Assembly: GCF_040054535.1 (NCBI RefSeq)
Contig: NC_090779.1
Location: 21,751,001 to 21,815,000, forward strand
Direction: 5' to 3'
DNA length: 64,000 nucleotides
From: Antennarius striatus
Lineage: Eukaryota; Chordata; Actinopteri; Lophiiformes; Antennariidae
Below, one piece after another: positions 1 through 13,118 of this stretch. Positions within the stretch are counted from its first letter, which is position 1; every line of letters starts with the position of its first letter. The notes beneath the pieces are model-generated. The model was not told the DNA's origin. It searched no databases and was given only the letters and a program-made list of their open reading frames with translations. A program made the position numbers and the translations under genes.

Positions 1-1551
1 GCAGAGATCATCTGACACCTGGAGGAGGCAGAAGGAGGTCGCCGTGGAGACCAGGTCGTCATCTACCAGGCCAGAGAGGAGGTAAGCAGGGAGGTCGATG
101 CGGGCCAGCAGACAGCCATCAGAGACGCTCGACACAGCTAAACCGTTAAAGACGACACTGAGAAAGACTGTGAGATGAGGCCGAAGGCTCCAGACAGTAA
201 AGGGCCTCAGTTCATGTTTCCAAAGTCGAGTTACCATAATCAGGCTCACGAAAAATTAGCTTGATCTGGATGGAATTAGTCTAGATTGAAGAGCTTTAGA
301 TAGTTATTTTAGCTTTTATGAGTTTTATTAGTTGTATCATCATCAATATCAGAGTGCAGTATTTGTGTGTGTCACAAATAGTGTACTATTACAACAAGCT
401 GTTGGACTATCAGCGCGACAGTAGCTGCAGGCAGGGGAGGATACATATGAGTCCAGAGGCGCTGAGGCTGAACAGCGTCTCTCTGCAGACGCAGTGATGG
501 ACAGTGGCCTCTCTGTCATCAGTCACAAAGATTCTGCAGCAGGATGTCGTCTGTAGCTCTGCCTCCATCTGCTGCCACTGCAGCTGCAGCAGCCAATCAC
601 AGTTCACCAGCAAACAGCAGCGGCCAGCAGCAAATGTCAAAACACCCAGCGACTGCAGGTCAAACACTCCTGAAAATAGAGATTGAATCAGTCATCAAAA
701 AGGACTGGTTCCACACTGAATGGTAGTGGGATGGTCCCAGTTCTCACCCTGGTTCTGCTCCGTGATATTCTGCAGCAGGAGATCTGCCGGATATTCCGCC
801 ACACACACCACAGAAATGGAGGTCGACCGTTGGGCTTCCACTGCCAGCAGCTTCAGGTCCCACTGAGCTCCAACGGCCATCAGTCTGACGCCACCCCCGG
901 TGGACGCTGCCTTCTCCCAGCAAAAACTAGAAGAGGAGCAGATTGATTATTGGACACAAACAATAACAGATAGATTATTATTATTAAGATAAATAATAAC
1001 AGGTAGATAAACAATTTTTAAAAAAACATCCAGTAGAGCTGCTAAATTACTGGTAGAGCTCCTCCAAAATAAGTCTGACCTTCATTTCTGCAAAATTCAA
1101 GGTTTTGTTCTGTTATAACTTTACTTTAATGAAGGTCCAAACAAAAAAAGATTAAATGTCAGGTTACGTCAGAGGAAGGGAAGAGCCAACCAGCTGGGGG
1201 TGGTCCGAATGTTCCCTCCATCAGGAAAATACAGGTCAAAATACATCCTTAGTTTTTATGTTGGTGCTGCATGAGTGTGGAACCAGCTGAAGCTGACAGC
1301 TAACAGGAAGTCTAAAGTGGATTTAACCGCAGGACTCACTCCGAGTAAGTCCCGTCCACAGCCGCCGGAGGAGCGTCTCTGTCCGCAGGATCCCACAGGA
1401 CCAACCTCCCTCCGGGGTTCAGACATCCGAGCAGGGAGACTCCAGGCGACAGCTGAGCTTTGCGGATGCCCGCTAGCTCCGGGCAGTGCTGGTTCTCTGG
1501 GATCACGCAGACCGCCATGGAGCTCCTGTCCGTCCGCCGGGCCTCCAACAT
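1..1551 (-). CDS. spg11: Spatacsin (SPG11), 5' four coding exons, truncated by window edge
   Basis: Exons on the minus strand: 1551-1340, 926-748, 669-445 and 167-1 (runs off the window). Phases fit throughout (2, 1, 1) and give the first 261 residues of a protein that is about 2,440 aa in human. The ATG at 1549-1551 opens MLEARRTDRSSMAVCVIP. Recognition rests on segments colinear with the human N-terminus: VDGTYSDFCWEKA against human EGPFWHFLWED, then LMAVGAQWDLKLLAVE, then SLGVLTFAAGRCCLLVN, then LARIDLPAYLL. The start is some 30 residues shorter than human. Exon 2 uses acceptor ..cttctag|T; a nearer AG also keeps a frame open but loses the family match. Exon 3 ends at a weak donor, T|GTATCC. 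In mammals spatacsin works with spastizin and AP-5 in lysosome reformation. The gene points away from ciao2a, with about 1 kb between start codons. Identity is firm although fish divergence is high; the exact exon-3 donor is less sure. Confidence 0.82.
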
Positions 1552-2549
1552 GTTCAGCCGGTAGAGGTTCTGGTTCGGACTGTGAGGTAAGACGCTCACT
1601 AAAGAGACATGTTCCAGAGTAAACAGTACGGCACGTCCAAACAGTACCGTGCTGTCAGGTAAATAGTTTGGGAATCACATGATGCGCCTCCTCCTCGTCA
1701 GCTGACGAAGACTGACCAATAGAGAAATTGTATTTAAAGGCTGTTTAATCGAAAGACGCTGCAAATAAGAAATCTATGCTACAGCTTCCTGAGTGCGTCT
1801 AATAATTTAAAGGCATTGTTTTTTCCATTCATCTTATTTTTTTAATTTTATAAAATAATTTTAACTAATTACATCGGTATTAATATTAAAATACGATTGT
1901 ATTTGTTACTTATTCCTGGTTGGTTTAATTTTTAATCATTAAAAATGTTTTCTTTTAATTTAAAAGAAGTTTTTTATTAGTCCAAGATGTTTCTGTTTAC
2001 TCAATATAAATATATGATAACCAGCTACAAATACTTGTTTTATAAATTAAGGCTACAGTATTAAACGAAACAATTATTCAGAGTGCAAAAAATAAACGAC
2101 GCTTTTACTTTAAAATAATGCAATTTTAAATGTTTTAACACTTTTACGTTTAAATTTTTGTCAGATCGTCTAAAAATTAACGTGTATGTTATATTTATAA
2201 CTTAATATATTGTAAATTATTAAGTGTTATAATTATTATAACTAAAATATTAATATATTAATTATAATAATAATTTAAAAATGAGTTATTTTTCAATGGA
2301 CCAACGTCCGGCTCGATCGTTTATCGATTGGTTTTGTCTAAGAGCAAAATTCAGAAGCGGAAGTGAAACAGAAACAGATTGGCTGCAGCCTCGATCTGAA
2401 GTTTATATATTTACAGTGAAATCTCAAGGCTGTTATTGATACTTTTCTCTTGAAGTCAGGTTTTCTGTGTTCTCTGCCATGGTGGGTTCTTAAGTATGAC
2501 GTGGTTCTAGCCTTGTTCTTTCCGATTGACGAGTGTACGCCAGAAGAAG
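1552..2549. promoter_or_regulatory. Shared head-to-head promoter interval of spg11 and ciao2a
   Basis: This 998-bp gap separates two divergent start codons. Near the spg11 side there is a CCAAT at 1716-1720 just after an E-box-like CAGCTG. Near the ciao2a side there is an inverted CCAAT (ATTGG) at 2327-2331. The middle, about 1790-2290, is strikingly AT-rich with no ORF. A bidirectional promoter is inferred from geometry and CCAAT boxes; no transcription start can be placed from the sequence. Confidence 0.4.
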
Positions 2550-3424
2550 ATGGAGGAGAAAGCGTTAGAAGTTTACGGTGAGGGGCGAATGATTCCACCC
2601 GTGAGGGTAACGTCTCCGGCCATGCTATTGCCGGTGGATTGTTTTCCTATATGCCGTGACAAACCTTCAGCTGGTTCGTGTTTGTTGTCGAACTTTGAAC
2701 AAGACGATTTGAGATTCAAGTTAAAAGGTCCTTGGCGGGAGGTACACGTCAACAAAGTCGAATCAGATGTCAACTTTGTCACCTGTATGTCCGTCAGTGA
2801 GGGTGAAGAAATATGTTGTATCGGGAATGACGACAACATCATCATCGACATTTTATTCCGAGGCTGTTGTGAAAAACTCACCTGTTACAAATTCATGTTT
2901 AATTGTGTTCGTCCACAACCAGAACCTACTGGTTTGAAGTCCCGAAGAAGAATACGGTACTGGGACCAGTATGAACGCAGAACTTGAGTTCCGTTTCTTG
3001 CAATTAAATGAGTTTCTTTTCTTTTATCACTCAGATCAGATTAAAACATAGTTTGATGTAAACTGGGATATTGTAGAGCTGGTCTTACTGGTGTCCAGTA
3101 GCAGGGTACGCTCACACATTCACCATCACGGCTGCACACTTTGACACCCCTTATTTTACTCTTACAGTCTAGTTTGTACTTTTTGTGAGTGATGACTGAT
3201 CTGGTTTGCTATTTTTTTTTATCAGATGTGATCCGATCGATCCGGGACCCCGAGAAGCCCAACACACTGGAGGAGCTGGACGTGGTGACAGAGAAATGTG
3301 TGGAGGTGCAGGAGCTGGGGGAGGACGAGTACCTCATCATTATCAAGTTCTCTCCGACCGTTCCTCACTGCTCTCTGGCCACACTGATAGGTGAGTCAGG
3401 CTGCTGATAACACACGACACGAGG

Positions 3425-3488
<64 letters not shown>

Positions 3489-4387
3489 GCTCATCACTGA
3501 TCCTCCATGGGTACTGGTGGATCCAAATCCAGAGGTAAATGTTGAACATAGACCCAGAGAGCTGAATTGAACTCTGTGTTATCTGCTGGATCAGCTTCTG
3601 ATGATCTCTGTTTCTGCAGGCCTCTGCTTACAAATCAAGCTGCAAAGATGTTTGCCATTCAAACACAAGGTGAGTACTAGAGGGGTCGATATCATCCATC
3701 CTTCCATTCATCACCATCTGTGTAGGTTGCAGTGGCAGTAGAAGGGTCATGGAATGTTATTTGTTTTGTTGGGAGGGGTTGAGGTCCAATTTCTGTGCTG
3801 ACAGATAAAAAACATCCACGTGAAACTGGGAGCTGCTTTATCACAGAGACTTCATCACTCGAAGGAGACAAACACGAACTTGCATCTCATTGTTGGCTGT
3901 TCTTTACAAGTTCCCTCATTACCCAGGGTCCCACCATCTTTATGCTCATCTTGTCAGATGACACTTTAAGAGCAGCTGTTTTTCTGTCTCTTCTCAGCTG
4001 GAGATATACATTTCAGAAGGAACTCATTCCACTGAAGAAGACAGTAAGTGTTTTATTTTCATCAAGAATCCGTGGTGTCTTTATTTGCTGGCGTTCACCA
4101 GCAATCAGTAGAATGGAGTGAATGTTTTTGAGTCATGGTAACCAAATCATCTAAATCGAGTCTGAGTGTCTCCAGCAGGGGGAGTCTTTGTCCTTCAACA
4201 CTTTACATTTGTTTTGGATAAATTAGAGGACTACTAAAGACATAATCATTTTGTTTATGGGATACGTCTTTTCTTTGTGTCTGTAGTTAACAAACAGATA
4301 AATGATAAGGAGCGAGTGGCCGCCGCTATGGAAAACCCCAACCTGAGAGAGATTGTGGAACAGTGTGTCGCCGAACCGGATGACTGA
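2550..4387 (+). CDS. ciao2a: Cytosolic iron-sulfur assembly component 2A (CIAO2A/FAM96A)
   Basis: Five exons: 2550-2577, 3226-3390, 3620-3669, 3998-4043 and 4287-4387, giving 390 nt and 129 aa. The protein reads [27 protein letters not shown] and ends [13 protein letters not shown]. It is a MIP18/DUF59 protein that forms a CIA targeting complex with CIAO1; in mammals the 2A form serves IRP1/ACO1 maturation. The family's reactive cysteine is in [13 protein letters not shown] (exon 2), followed by [10 protein letters not shown] and EGTHSTEED. The ATG at 2550 is used because an in-frame TAG at 2508-2510 closes the frame upstream. Human has an additional N-terminal leader of about 31 residues that is absent here, so this matches the short core protein. 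Exon 1 codes for only nine residues plus one base. The frame runs on through the donor into intron 1 (separate entry). Confidence 0.95.
2578..2987 (+). other. Long open frame in ciao2a intron 1, in frame with exon 1
   Basis: If the exon-1 donor at 2578 is not used, translation continues for 136 more codons to TGA at 2985-2987, giving a protein of about 145 aa. The composition looks protein-like, not random: mixed charge, cysteines, few low-complexity runs, and purine-rich first codon positions. Readable segments include [33 protein letters not shown] and [14 protein letters not shown], ending [12 protein letters not shown]. An ATTAAA lies shortly after the stop, at about 3006-3011. I do not recognise the family. 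It could be an alternative terminal exon, a relic of an inserted gene, or chance. Being open for this long in roughly 45% GC sequence is uncommon but not impossible. Confidence 0.4.
3427..3483. repeat. (CA)n microsatellite in ciao2a intron 2
   Basis: A near-perfect dinucleotide run of about 57 bp, starting some 35 bp past the exon-2 donor. Confidence 0.97.
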
Positions 4388-4646
4388 CAGAGGAGGCCCC
4401 GCCCACCAGAAACCTTTGTGTGTGCTCTGTGTGTCTGCGGTCCGGCCCTCACAGGAAATGGGTGGGCTTTTATCGATGGACTCAATGATGAATTCATTTC
4501 GGAGAGGTGATCGTCTTAACTGAAGGACGTGATTCAGAAGAATCAGGTTTTTTAAAAATCGTGGATGAGGATTAATTTGTGGTCTCTGATAAGCATGAAG
4601 TGCTTCGTCCAATCAGATCAGTAAGATTTGACCCATCAAAGCAATC

Positions 4647-4652
4647 ATTAAA
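4647..4652 (+). terminator. Candidate poly(A) signal of ciao2a
   Basis: ATTAAA 260 bp after the ciao2a stop. A further AATAAA-rich stretch near 4974-5000 is an alternative. The choice is an inference. Confidence 0.35.
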
Positions 4653-7600
4653 ATACACGCCCCTCTAGTGTCTGCGTCATCCAAACATGGTTCACATCTC
4701 AGTGCATGCTGAGGATTCTCAGGTGGTTCAGTGATTCACAATCTTGGAATGTAAAAACAAGGTTCCTTCAAACTCTACAAGGCTAGGTTCTGTACTGAAT
4801 GGCCCCAAGAACTGACTTCAGATCGCTCGCCTGACACAGAAGATGATGCAAGATGAACACATCTATGCTCTGTCAGCTTCTGTCTTGACTGTAAGGGAGC
4901 CTGGAGGGACAATAGAGTGATGTTCCAGAGGGAGACATGGGATCCAGACAATTCTTTTGGACAGAGAAAATCTAAATAAATTGAGAACATTAATAAAAAT
5001 CAAAGTATAAATAAAAAAGTAAATAAACATGTTCCAATGAGATAATTTTGTGTAAATAACCCAAACCATGTAAATAAACGTCCACTGGTCTGTGTGATTT
5101 AAATGTAAATTTAATACGATGGATTAAATTGGTACTGTTACTTGCACTGGTGCAGGAACTATGAGATCATTACTGGATGTTGGCCCCTTACCTGGGGCCC
5201 CTGTGTGGGTGTGTTTGTGTGTAAGTATATACAATCAGCAATAGCATCATGATCATGGAGGAGGTCAGATGACAACGTGTTGAGTACATCAACGGGTTTA
5301 TGCTAATGCTGGTAGTTTAGTAGTTATAGCGAAGTTTCCTTTTAAGAGGAGTAGAGTGTAAATAGAAATGATGAGAACTGAGGATATTTACCTGAGCTGA
5401 CAGGTGTGGAGATAAACCAGGTACTCGGAATCAGTAAGACACACACAAACACTTCGATATGACTTTAATCCCTGTTTCATTCTTAGTAGTGAAACAGTGA
5501 CGGCTGCTTGTTCCATCAAATCTGTCTAGTGAGGTTTGTCTGGCAATTATGGTATGAAAGATACTGCACTGTAAAATTATCTTTCTAAAAAAATTCCCAG
5601 AGACAAAAAACAGTTCCGGTGGCAACCATTCCTACGAAAACACTGAAGGTTTAGAGCTGCGGTGCAGACATAATTATCTGTTCTACCACGATCACTCTGA
5701 TTATTCTGAAGACAGTAAAGGTCATCAGAAAGGGTCAAACTGCAAATTGCTGAAAGTTTCACGTCCTCTGAAGCACTAAGCGTTCCTAATGAGGTGATTG
5801 GGTCACCAATGCCTCCAGGAGAGCAGAAAACCATCAGGATGAACAGATTTAACGCCTACAGAGATGGTCTAGGAGCTCCATGATTGTTTCCTTTTGTTGA
5901 AGTGACAAATGTTCTTACTGGGGTCACTGATGCTGGGAGGACTGGTTGGGATTAGAATGATGCTCAGACATGTGAGGACTTCACTATACATTAGCAGACA
6001 CTGTTGCCCAGCAACGCTCTGTCAAGTGATGCTGAGTGATGCTGCAGCTGTTGTGCATCTAAAACCTTTCATCTATTTGGTTCATTTTCTCCTGTTTGAT
6101 GATTGTATTTATTCTCATGAAATCACCGTGACTGATGGAAGCGGTGGCGCTGTAGGTTCACCGATGGTTTGCTGACGCGTTGCAGAGCTACATTAGTGTG
6201 ATTAGTGACCGTAAACAGGACACATTATGCCTTCATCGGATTTACTGCTCACACAAATACGATCACGGAGGATCCTGTGGTTTGACTCTTCCTGCTCAGC
6301 AGAGAGCATTAATAACATTTAACTCACAGCTGATCCTGCAAGGGAACGTCAGCCTTTAACCTTTGACAGCTGTCCCTGGGGACGCTGGAGACAGTCGTAA
6401 TTGGTGTTTCAAGGGAGGATCATGACCAATGTACAGTATGTGTCCTAATGAAAGATGAGATCTTCTGGAATTCACAGTGTTATGTATAATGTGCAGAATA
6501 CATAGACCCAGGGTGAAAGTCAGTGTTTAAAAGATGTCTTATGAACGAAAATGTCCTTGTTATTTGTGGTACTAATTCTTCTCTTCAATGTCCATGTCTG
6601 GCGTTCCTCTCGCATTCTTTCCAAAGAATTTCTTCTCCTGACGGATTCTTTTAATCTGGACAAATTAGTCACCAGTCCAACGCATTAAAAAAAAGGCTGG
6701 GTTTATTTTTATCCTCTCTGGTCCGTCCCTCTGTGTCTCAGATCTCAAGTCGGTCTGATTCCATCTCCAGCTCTCATCCTCTACCCAGCATGAGCTTCGC
6801 CCACATTCTCTTCTTTATCATCTCAGCTACCTTTGATCTTCAGAGCTTCAGAAACCACTCACCATGTTAAAAACTCCTCTAGTCTCCAAACACTGACTAA
6901 CCTCCTTCAACCACTCCTGTAGTGAGAGCGCAGCTTCCCTCTTCAATAAAACAGCCCATTAGTAAAAACTCTTCCATGACCGAAAAACCAAACTCCACCT
7001 GTCAGGAAGAACTGCAGAAAAGCAGAACACAAGTGATGGATAGACGGCTACAGATTTCATATAGCAACTATAAATAACTTCTGATTACTGTAAATGTAAA
7101 GTAACTGTTGAAGATGCAAGAGTACATTTCTTCCCTAGGACTATAGAGAACAGATGCAATAACCCAAGAATCTGGTTTAGCAGCAACTTTTAGCTTCTAT
7201 CTTTGCTGTAGCCACCAGACTCCACTAGTTATTGATATTTTTCCACTTATTACTCTGCTCCGACTCTCTTGGGCAAACTGGCTGACTTTTTAATATCAAC
7301 AGTTCTCTGATGAGATGGACACCTGGTTTCATTTCATACTCACGCTGTGCAACCTCTGTTTAACAAGCAGGACTTGATGGTTCACTAACAAGCGACTTGA
7401 GACTTTTTTCAGAAATGTCTTTCTTAATGAAGCACTGGAGGCAGCTGCTTCTCAGCAGATATTGTCATTCCTTAACACCGATAATGATTCTGAGAAGTCT
7501 CAGTCTGGTTTTTGGGATAATTATGGGCTTTCCTCAGCACTACCTCCGTTATGGTCGACCATAAGATTCACAAAACGTATCGATCGCTTGTTTTGTTAGA

Positions 7601-8510
7601 TTTTCCATTTCCCATTCAGCCTAGATCACTGAATTTCATCCTTTACGATAGTAAGGGCCCCACCATTCCACAGATCAGGGAGGTTAACTGTCCCAAGTTC
7701 ACATGGAAATGGTTTTGTTGGCGAAGCCTCTCACAATCCGCACCAAAAGAACCGGGATCATCTCCAGATTAACAGAAGAGCTGCAGAAACACTCAGTTCA
7801 TCTAAGAGGAGACCAAAGATCCTCCTTCATCATTTTGTCTTGTGGGTCTGAATGATTGTATGTGTTTGCGTGTTCATGTGTGGTTTGTCTATCTGTATAC
7901 TAGGTCTGTATTTATATCCCATCCTATGCTGACAATGTTGTTCATGTTTGTTGTAAATATTTTGTGTTTTAAAGTGCTATGTGAATAAATTTGATCATCT
8001 AGAAACATTTAGAAACATATCTTTCCATTTTATAAAGAAGATGAATCTCCCTATATTCTAAAGTTGTTATATTCTATTTTCTTTCAGGATTTTCTTTACT
8101 TTTTTGTAGCTATGATTGACGGTTTGACGACGCCTCATCTCTGTGATGATGACTCACTGGATAAAGAATGAAGCTTCTCCAGACGAAGCAATAGTTCTTG
8201 TCCTTGCCAGAACACTGCCATTTCATTTTAATAAGTTTGACTTCAGAGTGTATAAAAAAAATATTAAAAATCTGCATTCTCGGGGCTCCTTAGTGTGGAG
8301 GAGTGATGACAGCATCAGCTGCAGCAGCTGCTGAAGGCTGGCAGGATATTATGGGCTTTCTCTGAAGCAAAGGTTATGATTGGAAGGTGGCATTAAATCA
8401 TTTAATGTGATTTTTAATTTTATCCCATGAAAATTCCTAAAGATAAAAATCAAGCTTTTGTTCCTCGATGATGCTATCAAAATATTTGTGGTAAATGTCT
8501 AAATGTATTT

Positions 8511-8840
8511 TAATTTGATCTAACCTGATCTCACACGATCTAATCAGATATCATCTGATATGGTTTGATATATTCGAATGTAATGTAATCAAATTTGACC
8601 TCTCTGAATCTTACGTGATCTCATTTTATCTCATCTAATCTAATCTGATCTCATCTGGTCCCAGTTAATCTAATCTGATCTCATCTGATCCCATTTAATG
8701 TAATCTGATTTCATGTGGTCCTATTTAATCCAATCTGATCTCATCTGATCCCATTTAATATAATCTGGTCTCATCTAATCCTATTTTTTCTAATCTGAAT
8801 CCCTCTGATCCCATTAAATCTAATCTGAGATCATCTCATT
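8511..8840. repeat. Decamer-phased GATC array with 30-bp higher-order unit
   Basis: About 33 consecutive 10-bp units, most ending in GATC, GATA or AATC (taatctGATC, tcatctGATC, ccatttAATC). From 8641 the decamers are organised as 30-bp units of the form TAATCTGATC-TCATCTGATC-CCATTTAATC, with six full diverged copies. Indels are nearly absent, so the 10-bp register is kept across the whole array. Confidence 0.9.
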
Positions 8841-11800
8841 TTAACACAAATTACATCTGGGGAGTTTTTCTCTGTGCTCCCCTCTGTTTGCTCACACCTG
8901 TTCCACCCTGGAGAGTGGAAACAGATAAGAACTGTTCTGGTGGGACAAACAGACCCTGGGAAAAACATGTTTCCTCTGTGGAGATCCGAGAGAAAAACAT
9001 CAAGTAGCTGGATGCTGAGGTTCTCTGATAGGGAAGTGAAAGTAAACATGGGTGCAGAGAAAGAAAACCACTGTCATGTTTTTTTGGATTTACCCCACAA
9101 ACAAACCTCATTGAATAAGAAGATGTATAGTGGGAGCACTAAGGGTAAAATTAGCATTTACATTTGGGGAAAATAGATATTGTTCTTACAAAACATGGAG
9201 ACAAATAGATATTTAGGGTAATGTTATCTATTTACAAATAAACTATAAATCCTATATATATAAATACTACATATAAACCATAACCAGAAAAGGGTTGAAG
9301 ATGAAGGCACCTAAGGTTGAGGACTGGGTGAACGTAAAACATGACATTTTTACAATGGAGAAGATGACCTATTCACTTAGATTTGAGACTGATAAAGTTC
9401 TGGTGGTTTGGACGGATTGGCTTGTATATTAAAAACTAGTACAGACCATACACAATAGAACGTGAATGTTGGGGGGGAAAAAACAAAATTTTTGTTCAGA
9501 GCTCAGACGTCAAAGGATGCTGCGGTTGTTCTATTGTAGGCTTTATTCCTGTTTTAAGGCAGCATGGTGGAAAAAGTTATAATATATATTGTGACAGAAA
9601 GGAAAAGGATGTTTGAAAAAAAGGTAGGAATATTTCAAAACTATTATATGTTTGCTTATGTGGTTTTTGCAGTAATAATGATTGATGAATGCATAGTTTA
9701 AAAAAAAGGATTTTCCTTTGATTATCTCATTTGTGTGTTTTTTTTATTTTACTATTATTCAACTATTCTTAATCTACTTCTATACACTTTTTAAATAGTT
9801 GGAGATGTGACAGAAGTGTATAAAATGAATGAGAATTTATTTATATGGAAAACAGGCTCCACGCTGCCATTCATTTCCTGTGAACAGCAGATAACTTCCT
9901 GTATGCCACGAGCCCATCAGGATGACCAGCAATCAAACATTAGCAGATAAGGAGCCGTGACCTTATTCCTCCAGAGGAGCTCCCGGGACCCGAGTTAATT
10001 AAAACACTGATAAGGAGAGTGACCATCAGACACAATGGGGTGTTTAATGATGGTTTTGTACAAACAGAGGTGAAAAATATTTCATCCATCCGGTGTTCAC
10101 ACTTCAAGGATTTGGGGAGATCTAGGAGAAGGCTGGTGGACTGAATGTCAAAACGATCTTCTGAAAGTAATCTGTAATCAGATGTGAGTCAATTCATACC
10201 TGATCTGTGGTCATGTGATTTAACAGAACAGTCAGGTGAGGTAAGTACTATAAGATGAGGGTCTTGAAGACCATTAGATGAACAAACCACATGATGCTTC
10301 AGATGTGGCAGCAGAAATGTCATGACTAGGGAGGGGGGTGTTCCTATTTTCCACCGAGGCAATAAAGGTCATCAGTTTGACCTTTCTGCTGGACAGCTTT
10401 CTCATCAGCAGATAAGAAGCTGTCCGCGCAGAAGATTTGGTATCATTCTGAATAATGCGGAACTTAATTTCTCCTCCAACAGAGACCAAAGGTCATCGTC
10501 TTCACTGGAGCCTCCTCACAAAGCTGAAAAATAAACAAGGAGACCTCCAACATCCGCCAGAGCTGATGGCACCCTCCAGAGTTAACACCTCCTTCAGGGT
10601 TCTTGTAAGAGAAGTTGTGATCACAGTTGCTCCCCTTTATCCAGATCTGCACCAGCATCTAACGGCTCTCACTGCAGGTGAGGTCAGGACAGAGCAGAGG
10701 AGGAGGTTTAATAATGCAGTAAGAACAGACGGTCATGGAGAGAGCGTAGGAGCCTTCAGTCACATCCGCTGATCATTAACGGTTGTGGCCACTCCTGCTG
10801 CAGCATCACACACGACTGGCTGCAGCTGCAGAGATGTTCTGTCACAGAAACAAAGTAGATAAACCTCTCATTCAAGGCATACCCACCTCCAGTTACTTAT
10901 TGCAGGTGTTAGATATTAATTTAAACTATTATATGTAGTTTAAATATCAGATGTTAAATACCAGTTCTAATTTCCCTTCGAGGATCACAAGAGTTTATAA
11001 ATTAAAATTAAAATAAATAAAAAAAGTTGTATTTAATGTAGCAGTTGTAGTTTAAGTATCAGGTGTAGTTTCAGTACCAAATTTATCCAAACTTGTTCTA
11101 AATCAATCCACTGGACTTTAAGAAAACTCCTTGACGACGTTTCACCTCTTATCCATGAGGGGTCTTCAGTTCTGGTGAACTTTGGATAACCACGACCCAG
11201 ATGAATGAGAACCTACAAATACATCAAGTACCAGATGTAGTTTTAATACTACATGTAGTTTTATAGTATCAGATATATTTTACGTACCAGATGTAGTGAT
11301 GTATGAGCGGTGGTACCTGACAGATGGTTGTAGCTCACAGGTGCACGGCGCTACAGAACTGATGCAAACTCCTCCAGGATTTCTTTTGGACTGTTGGTTA
11401 CTTGTTTGTGTCAGATGGAGTTTGACACTGAGTTTAATGTCTTGTAATGAAGTCAGGCTTAATTAAATCATGGTGTCAGCAGGAGCAACAGATTGAAGCA
11501 TCAATTAAAAAAAAAAAAGTAATTAAACCTCCCAGATGGGAAACTCTTCTTGGCATTTGATGTGTTACTGAGGAACAGCGGGCAGCTCTTATGGGCTCAG
11601 GGAGGAAGTTGCAGTTTGGTATCTTGCCAGTCTCCCCAGGCAGTCCATCATCAGTCCATGATGTTCAAACCTGAAATAAGAAGGTTGATCTTTTCCAGCC
11701 TGCAGCCAAGCAGAAGCAGTTCTATCAACTGTAAGGATTTCACCATTGATCCACCTGTCTGCCTCCACCCTTGTTGACTTGAGCTGTTCCTTTATGATGT

Positions 11801-13002
11801 TCTGATCCGAATGAATGCCGCTGTGATGTCAATGAAGTCGATGAATCACCGAAATATGTTTTCTTCAACCCCAAAGCGACCGGATGACAGGGAGAAGCTG
11901 CTTCCACTGAGGATTAATACGTTTAATAAAACCCCAGAGAGCCTGTGGATGAAGATGAGGACATTCATTATTCTGTTGGATAACAAGATTCAATAACCTC
12001 ATGTTTCACATTTTTATTCATTATAACATTTATATTATAATAGTAAATCTAGGTGATTGTTGTTATTTGTGACCTGCTGATGGTTCAAGCTAACAATAGG
12101 AAAACATCTTCTGTTGTTTCACCTCTTAATCAGGACTGTTTGAACAAAAATTTGATCTTTGTCTGTTTACCAAAATATGCCAGGCTTGTTCTGGTTAGTC
12201 TGGTTTATATTCACTTGATTTGGTTCCATACAACAATTAGTCTGATGCTGGGAAACTGATCCAGAGTGAGTGATAGACATTAATATAGACATTAAATTGT
12301 ATTTACCTTCTTCTTCCTTCTCCTCTTCATCTCCATCACATCATCATCATCATCAGTGGGTTTTTGTCAGAGACTAGCTGGTCGGTTGGTTAATGAGCTA
12401 ACGGGTGAAGCGCCTCTCGTTTCCTGTTTCACTGACCTGTGATCCAATCGCTGCTTCACTCCAAGTTACAGCTTTACTGTTTTATGACTTTATAATTTTA
12501 TGACTCTCTTATAAAGAGATGTTTACCCCCCAGTGATCTTCCATCTGACCCAAATAGAACAAAACAAACTCAACAGGCGAATACTGATTAGAGCAGTGGT
12601 GGGAACTAAGCCTGTAATCCCAGTACTACCAGTTCTCCCAGATAAAAGACACCATACCTGACAGGCTTTCCATCCACTGACATGCTGCCCATGACTGAAT
12701 GACTGTCTATAAAATATCACATGGTCAACAATCAGGAAAAACCTTCGACTCTCATGAATCCAGTTTCTGGCAGCAGCAAAGATCTGCTGTCTTCTCAGAA
12801 TTAGAGTTCCTGTCAATCATGAGCAATGCTAACATAGGATGCTAACAGACAGGAAGTGAATCGGTTCAGAGTTTGATGTGTGCTCCATCTGATGATGATG
12901 TCATTTTCATCCAATCATTGCAGACATTATCCATGAAGTTAGAAGATCAAATCAACTCCCATCACTCCAATACAAGACAGATGTGCTTGTGATATCAATG
13001 CT

Positions 13003-13118
13003 GATTATAGATTTGATTATCCACTGACATTAGATCTGATTATAGATTTAATTATTGATTGACATTAGATGTGATAATAGATTTGACATCTATAATGGAG
13101 ATTGTCATTAGATGTATT
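13003..13118. repeat. Degenerate approximately 36-bp tandem repeat, about 3 copies
   Basis: Three diverged copies of a unit built on ATTATAGATTTGATTA followed by TGACATTAGAT. AT-rich, no coding potential. Confidence 0.6.

Noticed and set aside
2573-2881. 102-codon minus-strand frame opposite the ciao2a intron ORF
   Set aside because: The + strand frame has the better codon pattern and continues from a real exon; this is most likely its shadow.
5577-5834. 85-codon minus-strand frame in the gap after ciao2a
   Set aside because: No start context, splice pattern or family similarity.
8641-8840. Regular 30-bp repeat considered as a CRISPR-like array
   Set aside because: No unique spacers between repeats and the host is a vertebrate; it is a tandem satellite.
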